From: JAHCIE01 sp034431435
Lineage (GTDB): Bacteria; Chloroflexota; Anaerolineae; Epilineales; JAHCIE01
DNA: 23,459 nt
Assembly (NCBI GenBank): GCA_034431435.1
Contig: DAOUDG010000029.1
Location: forward strand, 1-23,459
Reading direction: 5' to 3'
Shown: positions 13,515 to 22,182 of the stretch, one piece after another
How the letters are laid out: the number at the start of each line of letters is the position of its first letter
Numbering within the stretch: the stretch's first letter is position 1
Translations under genes and position numbers: made by a program
The notes under the pieces: model-generated
Database searches by the model: none
What the model was told of the DNA's origin: nothing
Seen by the model: only the letters and a program-made list of their open reading frames with translations

Positions 13515-16500
13515 ATGTTCCAGCCCGTCACGTCCAGGGTTGACTTCCGCGATGAGGAGGCGGAAGTTCTCGCCTTCTGGAAACAGAACAACACCTTCCA
13601 GCGCAGCATGGACATCCGCGCCGATGCGGAGCGTTTCGTCGTCTACGAGGGGCCGCCCACCGCCAACGGCATGCCCCACTACGGCCACGTCCTGACGCGC
13701 GTTTTCAAGGACATCATCCCCCGCTACCAGACGATGAAAGGTAAGTTTGTCCTGCGCAAGGGCGGCTGGGACACCCACGGCCTGCCGGTCGAGATCGAGG
13801 TCGAGAAGCGACTCGGTCTCAAGAACAAGCAGGAGGTCGAGGCCTTTGGCCTCGCGAAGTTCAACGAGTTGTGCCGCGAGAGCGTCTTCCACTACGTGAG
13901 ACAGTGGGAGGAGATGTCGGACCGCCTCGGCTTCTGGTTCGACCTCGACAAGGCGTACATCACCCTCGATCCGGCCTACATGGAGTCGGTGTGGTCCATC
14001 CTCAAGAATCTCTGGGACCGCGACCTCATCTACAAGGGCTTCAAAGTGGTCCCCTACTGCGCCCGCTGTGGCACGGCCCTGTCCAGCCACGAGCTGGCCC
14101 TGGGCTACGACGAGGCCGAGGATCCCTCGGTCTACGTGCGCTTCCCGCTGCGGGACGAGCCGAATACCTACTTCCTGGTCTGGACGACCACGCCCTGGAC
14201 GCTGCCCGGCAACGTTGCCCTGGCTGTCGGGGAAGACCTCGACTATGTGGTCGCCGAGCAGGGCGGCCAGCGTCTCATCCTGGCTGAGGCTTTGTCCCAC
14301 ATCGCCCTGCATGGTGAGTTCCGCGTCGTGCAGCGGCTGAAGGGCCGCGACTTACTGGGCCAGCGCTACGTGCCCCTGTACAGCTTTGTGCCAGTGACAC
14401 AGGATTATGCCTATGTCGTGGCCGGTAACTTCGTCAGCACCGAGGATGGCACGGGTATCGTCCACATCGCGCCTGCGTTTGGAGCGGACGACATGGACGT
14501 GGGGCGCGCGTATGGGCTGCCCGTCTTGATGACCATCAATGCCCAGGGCCAGTTCATCGACGCCGTGACGCCCTGGGCAGGGCAATGGGTCAAGGACGCC
14601 GACCCGCACATCACGGCGGATCTCAAGCAGCGCGGCCTGCTGTACCACAGTGGCACGACCGTCCACACCTACCCGTTCTGCTGGCGGTGTCATACCCCGC
14701 TGCTCTACTACGCTCGCGATACGTGGTACATTCGCACCACCCAGTTCAAGGGCGAGTTGCTTGACAACAACGACCGCATCAATTGGGTACCGGAGCATAT
14801 CAAGCGTGGGCGTTTCGGCGAGTGGCTGGAGAACAATGTTGACTGGGCCTTGAGCCGTGATCGCTTCTGGGGCACGCCGCTGCCACTGTGGGCGTGCGAC
14901 AACCCCGACTGCGACGAACGCGCCTTCGTTGGCTCGCGCGCCGAGTTGAGCGCGGCGGCCGGTCGCGACCTGAGCAGCCTCGACCCGCATCGCCCCCACG
15001 TAGACGAGGTGACCTGGCCGTGCCGGTGCGGGCGCGGGACCATGCGTCGCACGCCGGAGGTCATCGACACGTGGTTCGACTCGGGCGCTATGCCCTACGC
15101 CCAATGGCACTACCCCTTCGAGAATGGGGAGATGTTCCGCGAGCAGTTCCCGGCTGACTATATCTGTGAGGCCATCGACCAGACGCGCGGCTGGTTCTAC
15201 ACGTTGCACGCCGAGGGTACGCTGCTCTTCAACCGCCCCGCCTTCAAGAATTGCCTGGTCCTGGGTCACGTCCTGGCCGAGGATAACACCAAGCTAAGCA
15301 AGTCCAAGGGCAACTATGTGCCACCTATGGACGTCATCAACCGCTATGGCGCGGATGCCACACGCTGGTACTTCTTCAGCAAGCCCGCCTGGGCGCCGGG
15401 GCGCTTCGTGCCCGATCAGGTGGGCGATGTGATCCGGCGGCTCATGCTCACGGTCTGGAACACCTACAGCTTCTTCGTCACCTACGCCAACCTCGACGGC
15501 TGGACGCCGGACAACGATCCCTTCGCGGACGCGGCGCTGTCCGACCTGGACCGCTGGCTGCTGGCCGAGCTATACGACCTGGTGCAAGTGGTGGACAAGA
15601 GCCTGGCGACCTATGAGATTCACGTGGGCGCGCGCGCCATCGAGGACTTTGTCGAGAGCCTGTCCAACTGGTACGTGCGCCGCTCGCGTCGCCGCTTCTG
15701 GAAGAGCGGCGAGACCGATGCCGACAAGCAGGCCGCCTATGCGACCTTGTACACTGCCCTGACGACGCTGGCCGGAGTGCTCGCGCCGTATATGCCGTTC
15801 CTGGCCGAGAAGCTGTACCAGAATCTGGTGCGCTCGGTGCGTCCCGGCGCGCCCGACTCGGTTCACCTGACCGACTTCCCGTCCGCGCCCGCCGCCTGGC
15901 AGGACCTGACGCTGTTGGAGGAGATGCGCCTGACGCAGCGGCTGGCGTCGGTAGGCCACGCCGCCCGTAACAAAGCGGGCATCAAGGTGCGCCAGCCACT
16001 GGCCGAGGCCATCGTTGCCGTGCGCACGCCCGCCGAGGCCGCCGCCGTTGCCGATCAGGCCGAGTTACTGGCCGACGAGTGGAACGTGCAGCGGGTGACC
16101 AGCGGCGGCGAGGACGCTCTGGTCAACTATCGCGTCCGTGTCAACCCGGCGAAGCTCGGCCCCAAGTACGGCAAGCGCCTGGCCGCCATCCGCCAGGCGG
16201 TGGAGGCCGCCGACGCCGCCATGCTGGCTCACACCCTGCGGCGGGGCGAGGCAGCGCCGGTCGTCGTGGACGGCGAGGAAGTCTACCTGCTGCCCGAAGA
16301 GATGAATGTCGAAGTCACCGACCGCCCCGGCTACACCGTAGCCGAGGAGAACGGCCTGGTAGTCGCCCTGGACACGACGCTCACGGACGAGTTGCGTCGC
16401 CTGGGCCTGGTGCGCGAGCTGGTGCGGCGCATCAATTCGATGCGTAAGGACGGTGGCTTCGACATCGCCGATACCGTCACTACCTACTACGAGGCGGACA

Positions 16501-16658
16501 GCGACGTGGCCAACTTGATGCGCGAGCAGGCGAGCCTCATCCAGGGGGAGACGCTCAGTGTCGCCCTGCGCGCCGCCGCGCCACCCGCCGAGGCCTACCG
16601 CGAGACCTTCGCCCTCGACGGCCACCCGGTGACGCTGGGGTTGGTAAAGACCTCGTAG
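13515..16658 (+). CDS. ileS: Isoleucyl-tRNA synthetase (class I)
   Basis: This 1047-aa enzyme charges tRNA(Ile) and edits mischarged valine. The HIGH motif is HYGH at 55-58 (PPTANGMPHYGHVL) and KMSKS is KLSKS at 593-597 (NTKLSKSKGNY). The long insertion between them contains the editing domain (LVWTTTPWTLPGN, then GTGIVHIAPAFGADD). Cys461/Cys466 and Cys503/Cys505 form a zinc-binding set. The C-terminal part matches the tRNA-binding and extra domain of the IleRS2 type, and the length is typical of that branch. That branch is often mupirocin-tolerant, which is an inference here. The ATG at 13515 follows AAGGAG by six bases; the longer frame from 13470 is rejected. No T-box is seen. Confidence 0.96.
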   Translation: MFQPVTSRVDFRDEEAEVLAFWKQNNTFQRSMDIRADAERFVVYEGPPTANGMPHYGHVLTRVFKDIIPRYQTMKGKFVLRKGGWDTHGLPVEIEVEKRLGLKNKQEVEAFGLAKFNELCRESVFHYVRQWEEMSDRLGFWFDLDKAYITLDPAYMESVWSILKNLWDRDLIYKGFKVVPYCARCGTALSSHELALGYDEAEDPSVYVRFPLRDEPNTYFLVWTTTPWTLPGNVALAVGEDLDYVVAEQGGQRLILAEALSHIALHGEFRVVQRLKGRDLLGQRYVPLYSFVPVTQDYAYVVAGNFVSTEDGTGIVHIAPAFGADDMDVGRAYGLPVLMTINAQGQFIDAVTPWAGQWVKDADPHITADLKQRGLLYHSGTTVHTYPFCWRCHTPLLYYARDTWYIRTTQFKGELLDNNDRINWVPEHIKRGRFGEWLENNVDWALSRDRFWGTPLPLWACDNPDCDERAFVGSRAELSAAAGRDLSSLDPHRPHVDEVTWPCRCGRGTMRRTPEVIDTWFDSGAMPYAQWHYPFENGEMFREQFPADYICEAIDQTRGWFYTLHAEGTLLFNRPAFKNCLVLGHVLAEDNTKLSKSKGNYVPPMDVINRYGADATRWYFFSKPAWAPGRFVPDQVGDVIRRLMLTVWNTYSFFVTYANLDGWTPDNDPFADAALSDLDRWLLAELYDLVQVVDKSLATYEIHVGARAIEDFVESLSNWYVRRSRRRFWKSGETDADKQAAYATLYTALTTLAGVLAPYMPFLAEKLYQNLVRSVRPGAPDSVHLTDFPSAPAAWQDLTLLEEMRLTQRLASVGHAARNKAGIKVRQPLAEAIVAVRTPAEAAAVADQAELLADEWNVQRVTSGGEDALVNYRVRVNPAKLGPKYGKRLAAIRQAVEAADAAMLAHTLRRGEAAPVVVDGEEVYLLPEEMNVEVTDRPGYTVAEENGLVVALDTTLTDELRRLGLVRELVRRINSMRKDGGFDIADTVTTYYEADSDVANLMREQASLIQGETLSVALRAAAPPAEAYRETFALDGHPVTLGLVKTS

Positions 16659-16673
16659 GGGTAGGCCCCCACG

Positions 16674-16711
16674 CCTGACCGAGCCTGCAATCGACGGCAG
16701 GCTCGGTCAGG
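16674..16711 (+). terminator. Perfect 15-bp hairpin after ileS (terminator-like, no T-run)
   Basis: CCTGACCGAGCCTGC (16674-16688) and its exact complement (16697-16711) enclose an 8-base loop, 15 bases after the ileS stop. No T-run follows, so intrinsic termination is not assured; it may define an mRNA 3' end or protect the ileS transcript. A second 7-bp hairpin lies at 16769-16794 (AGACGAG/CTCGTCT, 12-base loop). The remaining spacer to 16862 shows no gene, and no convincing promoter was found. Confidence 0.5.
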
Positions 16712-16862
16712 GCGACGAAGCCACTCCTGCCCCTCAGAAGACTGGGACGCGGACGAACGCTGATCAGAAGACGAGCCTTCCATCCGTCTCGTCTGAGTGG
16801 GTCCGTATATCATTATCTCAGACGTTGGGACGAGGCAGCGGCCGCAAAACAGGAGCAGGATT

Positions 16863-17237
16863 GTGACATCACCCATTCCGCAAGGCAAACTCGCCGAGCT
16901 ACGTGCGGCCTTGCTGACCGAGCAGCAGGAACTGGCGGGCGAGCGCGAGCGCCTCATGGAGGCAGTGCGCGCCTATACACAAGATACCGAGGGGCACGGC
17001 GATTACGGCGACAACCCGGCCGACCAGGCCACCGAGGTCTTCGAGCAAGAGAAGAATCTGGCCCTGGTAGACGCGCTGACGGCCCGCTCCGAGCAGGTGG
17101 CGCACGCCTTGCGGCGTATGGACGAGGGGATGTACGGCATCTGCGAGGTGTGCGGCCAGCCTATCCCTATCGAGCGCCTGGAGGCCCTGCCGTCGGCGAC
17201 GCTGTGTATCCGCGACGCCGCTACTATGCGAGGATAA
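16863..17237 (+). CDS. TraR/DksA-family zinc-finger protein with incomplete zinc site
   Basis: This 124-aa protein has the DksA-like layout: an N-terminal helical hairpin (KLAELRAALLTEQQELAGERERLMEAVRAYTQ, then EVFEQEKNLALVDALTARSEQVAHALRRMDEG) and a terminal YGICEVCGQPIPIERLEALPSATLC finger. Family members bind RNA polymerase's secondary channel or modulate transcription. Cys94, Cys97 and Cys115 are present but the expected fourth Cys is Asp118 (LCIRDAA), so zinc binding may be weaker. The GTG at 16863 follows AGGAG by seven bases. It ends two bases before lspA, and its last codons contain the lspA ribosome site, so expression is linked. The link to lspA may be positional only. Confidence 0.82.
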   Translation: MTSPIPQGKLAELRAALLTEQQELAGERERLMEAVRAYTQDTEGHGDYGDNPADQATEVFEQEKNLALVDALTARSEQVAHALRRMDEGMYGICEVCGQPIPIERLEALPSATLCIRDAATMRG

Positions 17238-17239
17238 GC

Positions 17240-17794
17240 GTGACTCAACAGCCAACATCGAAGCCAGGCCCGTGGTTGATGCTGTCGGTGGCGGCCCTGG
17301 TGTGGTTGCTGGACCAGGCCACCAAGCTCTACGTGGTGCGCAACCTGGCGATCGGCGAGATGTGGGCGCCGATTCCGTCGCTGGCGCGCTTCTTCACGTT
17401 CACCCGAACGACAAACACCGGCGCCGCCTTCGGCCTGTTTCCCAATGTCGGTGGGCTGTTCGTGCTCATCGCCATCGGTGTCATCATCGGCATCATCATG
17501 TTCTACCCGCGCCTGCCCACCGAGCATCGCATCGTGCAGGTAGCGTTGGGGTTGCAGCTGGGCGGCGCGCTAGGCAACCTGACCGACCGCCTGACGCGCG
17601 GCTCGGTGGTCGACTTCCTGGACTTCAAGTTCTGGCCCATCTTCAATGTGGCCGATAGCGCTATCGTCGTCGGCGTGCTGATTCTGGCGTTCTACCTGCT
17701 GCGCGAGGATCATCAGCCCAAGCCCGCCCCGACCGCCGAACCACCGGCCGAGCCGCCGAGCCTGCCGCGGGTCGACGCCGAGCGCGTCGAGTAA
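17240..17794 (+). CDS. lspA: Lipoprotein signal peptidase (signal peptidase II)
   Basis: This 184-aa membrane aspartic protease removes the signal peptide of diacylglyceryl-modified prolipoproteins. Four hydrophobic segments are visible near 11-30, 70-90, 98-115 and 135-155. Conserved motifs are TRTTNTGAAFGLF (Asn59), GGALGNLTDRL with catalytic Asp116, VVDFLDF, and FNVADSAI with catalytic Asp139. The GTG at 17240 has GAGG six bases upstream, inside the end of the preceding gene. Residues 156-184 form a Pro/Ala-rich cytoplasmic tail beyond the usual length. It is 2 bases after the zinc-finger gene and 10 bases before the pseudouridine synthase gene, a common neighbour. Confidence 0.95.
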   Translation: MTQQPTSKPGPWLMLSVAALVWLLDQATKLYVVRNLAIGEMWAPIPSLARFFTFTRTTNTGAAFGLFPNVGGLFVLIAIGVIIGIIMFYPRLPTEHRIVQVALGLQLGGALGNLTDRLTRGSVVDFLDFKFWPIFNVADSAIVVGVLILAFYLLREDHQPKPAPTAEPPAEPPSLPRVDAERVE

Positions 17795-17804
17795 GGGTCA
17801 CGGC

Positions 17805-18740
17805 GTGGCCGACTCCCAGCGCCTGACTGTCCCCAGCGATGCCGTAGGTCTGCGCCTCGACAAGTTCCTGGCCGACGCCTTGCCCGCCCTGTCGCGGGCG
17901 ACCCTTCAGCGTCTCATCCGCGACGGCGATGTCCGCGTCGAGGGGCGGGCCGCCAGGCCGAGCCAGCGCGTGGCGGGCGGCGAGACGGTGGAGGTGAATG
18001 TCCCGCCGCCTGTGCCCCTGGACGTCGCCCCTGCGCCTGATATTCCCCTGGACATCGTGTACCAGGACGCCGACCTGTTGGTGCTGAACAAGCCGGCCGG
18101 CCTGGTCGTCCATCCGGCCAACGGCCACGCTGACGACACGCTGGTGAACGCCCTGCTCGCCCACGTCCCCGACCTGGCGGGTATTGGCGGCGTGCAACGA
18201 CCCGGCATCGTCCACCGCCTGGACAAGGACACGTCGGGCCTGCTGCTGGTCGCCAAGAATGACGTCGCCCACCAGGCCCTACAGGCCCAGTTCAAGGACC
18301 GCCGCGTCGACAAGGCGTACCTGGCCCTGGTGGAGGGCCACATCAGCCCGCCGCGTGGCCGAATCGACGCGCCCATTGGCCGCGATCCTCGCGACCGCAA
18401 GAAGATGGCCGTTGCCACAGGCGGCCGCCCCGCCCAGACCGAGTATCGCGTGTTGGAGACGCTGGACGACACGTCCCTGGTGGAGGCGAAGCTGCTGACG
18501 GGGCGGACGCATCAGATTCGCGTCCACCTGGCATCCATTGGCTACCCGATTGTCGGCGACCGGCTGTACGGCCGCCGCAAGGCGCGCCACGGGCTGGGTC
18601 GTCAGTTCCTGCACGCCTGGCGTCTCGCCTTCGACCTGCCCCGTAGCGGCGAGCGCGTCACCTTCCTTGCCCCTCTCCCCGACGACCTGCGCGCGTTGCT
18701 GGTTCAGTTGGGAAGCAAGTGGGTAGCGGCGCAGGCCTGA
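17805..18740 (+). CDS. rluD: RluD-family large-subunit rRNA pseudouridine synthase
   Basis: This 311-aa enzyme converts uridines of 23S rRNA to pseudouridine. The N-terminal S4 RNA-binding domain spans about 10-75 (GLRLDKFLADALPALSRATLQRLIRDGDVRVEG). The catalytic motif is HRLDKDTSG at 137-145 with Asp140; PIVGDRLYG and FLHAWRLAF follow. Length and motif order match RluD. The GTG at 17805 is seven bases after AAGGG and ten bases from the lspA stop, so the genes are coupled. Specificity for particular uridines (E. coli RluD modifies 1911, 1915, 1917) is by analogy; an RluA/RluC-type relative is less likely. Confidence 0.92.
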   Translation: MADSQRLTVPSDAVGLRLDKFLADALPALSRATLQRLIRDGDVRVEGRAARPSQRVAGGETVEVNVPPPVPLDVAPAPDIPLDIVYQDADLLVLNKPAGLVVHPANGHADDTLVNALLAHVPDLAGIGGVQRPGIVHRLDKDTSGLLLVAKNDVAHQALQAQFKDRRVDKAYLALVEGHISPPRGRIDAPIGRDPRDRKKMAVATGGRPAQTEYRVLETLDDTSLVEAKLLTGRTHQIRVHLASIGYPIVGDRLYGRRKARHGLGRQFLHAWRLAFDLPRSGERVTFLAPLPDDLRALLVQLGSKWVAAQA

Positions 18741-18751
18741 GCGTTCGCGGC

Positions 18752-18769
18752 GGGTGGCGGCGGCCACCC
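18752..18769. terminator. Hairpin between convergent rluD and the next gene
   Basis: GGGTGGC (18752-18758) and GCCACCC (18763-18769) form a perfect 7-bp stem with a GGCG loop, 12 bases after the rluD stop. No T-run follows on either strand, so it is at best a partial two-way terminator. Confidence 0.35.
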
Positions 18770-18812
18770 ACAGTCGAGCGCGTGAGCCTCAGCGAGTCTT
18801 GGCCCCGCGCGG

Positions 18813-19451
18813 CTAGCGTCCGTCGTCAAACTCGATCCACAGGCGGCCCTTGTCGCTACGCACCGAGTGCACCTTCATCCCCTGAAATGCCTTAGACTCG
18901 AATAGCTGCCGGTTCAACTGCGTCTCGACCTGGGTCAGGATGCCGGTCAGTGCGTCGGGGAGCATCTGCCCTGGAATGGGCAGCGGGCCAACTTCCACCT
19001 TGCCCAGCGTCAGGCCTAGCTGGCCCGCCTCTGGCGCTACGTCCACGTGGACGCGCGCCGGAATTACCGGCGTCAGCGGGCCGAGGTTCAGCCGTACCCG
19101 GCCATCCATGACAATGGTGGAGCCGTCATTCACGGCGATCTGCATGTCGCGGTCGATGGGGGCATTGTCAGGCAAGGTCTCGCGCACCTGGCGCGTCAGG
19201 TAGTCCTGGCCCAGTCCAACGACGATATCGCTAGGGCCGCGCGTGACGGCGTTGGGGGCGGGGATGCTGGTGGGCGCGCCGGGCGCACTGACCACCGAGC
19301 CAGTGGTGGGGGGCGGCGTGGCGCGAGCAGGGCCGATGCCCCACGCGCCCGCCAGGCCCGTCCACCACAAGAGGGTGAAGGTGATGAGCGCGCCACCGAG
19401 CGCGCCCACGACGATGCCCAACCAGAAGCTGAAGCGAGGATTCTCAGGCAT
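18813..19451 (-). CDS. Membrane-anchored extracytoplasmic protein, YpmS/LmeA-like lipid-binding fold (tentative)
   Basis: The 212-aa protein has an uncleaved N-terminal membrane helix (about 9-32: FWLGIVVGALGGALITFTLLWWTG). A Pro/Ala/Ser/Thr linker follows (40-70), then a domain starting DIVVGLGQDYLTRQVRET. That domain alternates beta strands (IAVNDGSTIVMDGRVRLNLG; VHVDVAPEAGQLGLTLGKVEVGPLPIPG) and ends with a helix plus LWIEFDD. The order resembles YpmS/DUF2140 and LmeA proteins that hold lipids at the cell surface, but I cannot confirm the family. AGGAAAG precedes the ATG. It lies 33 bases after the ChrB-domain gene and may share its operon. Confidence 0.65.
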   Translation of the reverse strand: MPENPRFSFWLGIVVGALGGALITFTLLWWTGLAGAWGIGPARATPPPTTGSVVSAPGAPTSIPAPNAVTRGPSDIVVGLGQDYLTRQVRETLPDNAPIDRDMQIAVNDGSTIVMDGRVRLNLGPLTPVIPARVHVDVAPEAGQLGLTLGKVEVGPLPIPGQMLPDALTGILTQVETQLNRQLFESKAFQGMKVHSVRSDKGRLWIEFDDGR

Positions 19452-19484
19452 GCCATCTTTCCTGGTAGTGGGTGAATGGATGGG

Positions 19485-19946
19485 CTAGACGAACTGCCCG
19501 TGTGGCCTGTTCCGGCCTACCATTGCCTGGCAGTAGGCATACAGCGCATCGTAGACGATCCACTCGGCCACGTTGATGGCGTGGTCGTCCTGATAGCCGA
19601 GATGGCGAAAGCCCTCGGCGATGGCCTCCAGCCCTGGCCCCTCGGGTTGCTGGTAGAGACTGTTGTCCGTGTCCGCACCGTTGACGATGCGGCCCAGTAA
19701 CACGAGCGCCGGATCGCCCGTGAGGTTGTAGCGCTCGAGGATCGCCTCGAAGGAGCAGCGCCCCTCGTGATGTCCCAGGTCGGCGCCAGCGACATCGTAG
19801 GGAATGGCCCCCGTCGCTTCGGCCACCGCAGCAACCTGATCGGGCGCTACGAACAGGAACTCCGCATCCGGGTCGACGAACTTGCGGATGAGCCAGGGGC
19901 AGGCGACGCGGTCTACCTTCACCCGCTCACGAGTGACCCACTTCAC
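19485..19946 (-). CDS. ChrB-domain protein (chromate-resistance-type, unknown biochemical role)
   Basis: This 153-aa protein matches the C-terminal ChrB domain: WVTRERVKVDRVACPWLIRKFVDPDAEFLFV at the start, IPYDVAGADLGHHEGRCSFEAIL (His59, His60, Cys64) in the middle, and IVNGADTDNSLYQQPEGPGLEAIAEGFRHLG. Cys16, the His pair and Cys64 could bind metal. ChrB is known as a chromate-sensing regulator in some bacteria, but standalone forms of this domain have no established activity. GTG at 19946 overlaps the MFS stop by four bases (GTGA), with GAGGAGG four bases upstream, so the two are strictly coupled. Confidence 0.85.
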   Translation of the reverse strand: MKWVTRERVKVDRVACPWLIRKFVDPDAEFLFVAPDQVAAVAEATGAIPYDVAGADLGHHEGRCSFEAILERYNLTGDPALVLLGRIVNGADTDNSLYQQPEGPGLEAIAEGFRHLGYQDDHAINVAEWIVYDALYAYCQAMVGRNRPHGQFV

Positions 19947-21193
19947 GCTACCTCCTCGGGTGGCTTCACTTGTCGGAAGTTCCGAAAGAGCGCCAGGTCA
20001 TAGACAATCTTCAGGCCGCCCGCGATGAAGAAGGGTAGCCCCATCAAGGCCGGGTTCGCCAGCAGCGGGCCGGTCAGCATTGGAGCCAGGGATGCGCCGG
20101 TCGTGCGCGCCACGCCCGTGATGCCCGCTGCCGCCGAACGCTCGTCCGGCGCGACAACGGCCAAAGTATACGACTGGCGCGTGGGGACGTCCATCTGGGA
20201 GATGCTCGTCCGCAGCAGCAGGACGAGAACGGCCGAGGCGAAGGTCGGCATCAACGGGACGAGCATCAGCAAGATGTTGGAAGGCAGATGGGTGAACACC
20301 ATCGTGTTGATCAACCCGATCCGCTTTGCGATGCGCGCGGCGGCCAGGGCAGAGACGCCAGCGAGAAGATTCGCGCTGAAGAATATGGCCCCCAGCTGCG
20401 CCGGGTCAGCGTCGAAGCGTAGGAAAAACCAGTAGGCCACGATGCTTTGCAGGATGAACCCACCCGCGAAGGAATCCAGCGCAAAGAGAGCCGACAATCG
20501 CAGGACAACGCCGCGCGAACGGTGCAGCCCGAAGCGGCGCTTGAGGGTCGTCAGGTTGCCCTCGGCGGTGGGGGCTTCGATGTCGGGCGATAGGCCGCTG
20601 AAGACAAGCAGCAAGAGCAGGCCGATGGAGGCGTAGGCGAGCACCACCACGCGATAGCTGGCGAGGGGCGGCAACCCACCGTTCTGTAACGCCTGTGATA
20701 GCGCCCCGGCTACCAGAGCGCCGCAGGCGGTCGCAACCGATCCCAGCAGATTGTACCAGGCCAGGGTCTGAGTGCGTGAGGGGGCGGGGATAAGCTGCGA
20801 TAGCGACGCCTGCTCGACCGAGAGGAATGGCCCGACCTCGTTACCGCTGGGGCTGATGACGCCGAGGGTGGCTGCGATGACCAGGACGATGTAGTTGTCA
20901 GCAGAGGCAAAAACTGCGCCCGCGCCGACCATGAGGGCGGCGCCCAACATGAGGATCCGCTTGCGCCCGATCCGGTCCGCCGTGGTCGTCAGCCACAGCG
21001 AGACAAGAGTGTCGCCCAATAGGGTCAGGCTCAACAGCAGACCAATCTGCGCGTCGCTGAAGCCCCTGGCGTCCAGGTAGAGAGCCAGGACGACTGCCAG
21101 CAGGCCGTAGCCGAAGAGGCGGATGATACGCGCCAGAAAGAGGCGGTACGTACCGCGCGGCAGGGACTGGACGGCCAGCGCGAAGGAGCGCAT
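19943..21193 (-). CDS. MFS transporter, probably a 12-helix exporter
   Basis: This 416-aa membrane protein has about 12 hydrophobic segments in two six-helix halves, with motif A ADRIGRKRIL after the second helix. ISPSGNEVGPFLSVEQASLSQLIP after the fourth helix and DVPTRQSYTLAVVAPDERSAAAGI in the second half are features of one MFS subgroup often next to ChrB-domain genes. The substrate is unknown; drug, sugar or anion efflux are all possible. The start is coupled to the upstream MDR gene: only three bases separate the stop of that gene from this ATG, and no separate good ribosome site is seen. It overlaps the ChrB-domain gene by four bases. Confidence 0.88.
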   Translation of the reverse strand: MRSFALAVQSLPRGTYRLFLARIIRLFGYGLLAVVLALYLDARGFSDAQIGLLLSLTLLGDTLVSLWLTTTADRIGRKRILMLGAALMVGAGAVFASADNYIVLVIAATLGVISPSGNEVGPFLSVEQASLSQLIPAPSRTQTLAWYNLLGSVATACGALVAGALSQALQNGGLPPLASYRVVVLAYASIGLLLLLVFSGLSPDIEAPTAEGNLTTLKRRFGLHRSRGVVLRLSALFALDSFAGGFILQSIVAYWFFLRFDADPAQLGAIFFSANLLAGVSALAAARIAKRIGLINTMVFTHLPSNILLMLVPLMPTFASAVLVLLLRTSISQMDVPTRQSYTLAVVAPDERSAAAGITGVARTTGASLAPMLTGPLLANPALMGLPFFIAGGLKIVYDLALFRNFRQVKPPEEVA

Positions 21194-21196
21194 CCC

Positions 21197-22171
21197 CTAG
21201 CGGAGGGTCGGGTCGATGATGACCTTGCCCTGGGCGTCGCGACTCGCCAGCCGACGGTAGGCGTCGGCGGCCTGGGCCAGCGGAAAGACCCCGTCGACGA
21301 GGCCGCGCACCTTGCCTTCGGCCAGCAGGGGCACGATACGCTCGCGAATGGTCGCGCGGGCCTCGGCGGCGCGCGGGTGCGAGGCGACGCTGAAGCCAAA
21401 CAGAGTCACGTTACGGCGGTAGAACTCGGGGGCCTCGAAGCCGATGGTCCGCCCGCCCGACCCACCGTACAGGACGTAGCGGCCGGCCGGCGCCAGTCCG
21501 CGCACGCTCGCCACAAACACTGGCCCGCCCACCCCGTCGAATACAATCTGCGCGCCGTCCGGCGCGGCCGCCTGTAGCGCCGCCGCCAGGTCTTGCTCGC
21601 GGTAGTCGATGGTCGCATCCGCGCCGAGGGCGCGCACCGTCGCCGCCTTCGCCTCGGAGCCGACGGTGGCGATGACCCGCGCGCCCCAGGCGTGGGCCAG
21701 TTGCACCGCCGCGCTGCCCACGCCGCCGCTCGCGCCGTGGATGACCACTGTCTCGCCCGGCTGCATGTCGGCCAGTGTCACCAGGCCCAGCACGGCCGTC
21801 GCCCAGGCCGTCGTTAGGCCGGCGGCTTCGTGGTAGCTGACGTTGGCGGGCTTGGGGTAGAGCAGCGCGGGATCGGCCAGAGCGTATTCGGCGTGGCTGC
21901 CCTTGAGCGACCCCCAGACGGCATCCCCGACCTGGACCCCGCTGACGTCGGGGCCGAGGGCCACGACGTCGCCCGCGCCCTCGCCGCCGAGGGTGAAGGG
22001 ACGTGGCGGGATAAAGGTATACTGCCCCTGGCGAATGTAAGCCTCGTAGGGGTTGATGCCTGCTCCCCGCACCCGAATCAGCGCCTCGCCTGGGCCTGGC
22101 TGGGGCGTGGGGACGTTCTCCAGGGCCAGCACCTCAGGCCCGCCGAACTCATGGATGCGAACAGCCCTCAT
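21197..22171 (-). CDS. Zinc-free medium-chain dehydrogenase/reductase, quinone oxidoreductase-like
   Basis: This 324-aa protein is a GroES-like plus Rossmann MDR enzyme. The N-terminal part MRAVRIHEFGGPEVLALENVP and GINPYEAYIRQGQY mark the NADPH:quinone reductase group and lack catalytic zinc Cys/His. The nucleotide loop is HGASGGVGSAAVQLAHAWGARVIATVGS at about 145-172, with DYREQ and VFDGVGG next. It would reduce a quinone, enone or other electrophile with NADPH. GGGAG lies five bases before the ATG and 11 bases follow the upstream permease stop. The presence of a permease, an MFS transporter and a ChrB-domain gene suggests handling of an oxidant, but that is inference. Confidence 0.9.
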   Translation of the reverse strand: MRAVRIHEFGGPEVLALENVPTPQPGPGEALIRVRGAGINPYEAYIRQGQYTFIPPRPFTLGGEGAGDVVALGPDVSGVQVGDAVWGSLKGSHAEYALADPALLYPKPANVSYHEAAGLTTAWATAVLGLVTLADMQPGETVVIHGASGGVGSAAVQLAHAWGARVIATVGSEAKAATVRALGADATIDYREQDLAAALQAAAPDGAQIVFDGVGGPVFVASVRGLAPAGRYVLYGGSGGRTIGFEAPEFYRRNVTLFGFSVASHPRAAEARATIRERIVPLLAEGKVRGLVDGVFPLAQAADAYRRLASRDAQGKVIIDPTLR

Positions 22172-22182
22172 GGGGTCTCCCG

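Noticed and set aside
14352..15269. Minus-strand open frames inside ileS
   Set aside because: They lie opposite a fully conserved synthetase and show no family motif.
16741..16862. T-box or other riboswitch around ileS
   Set aside because: The spacer lies after ileS, and the ileS leader is too short and lacks T-box motifs.
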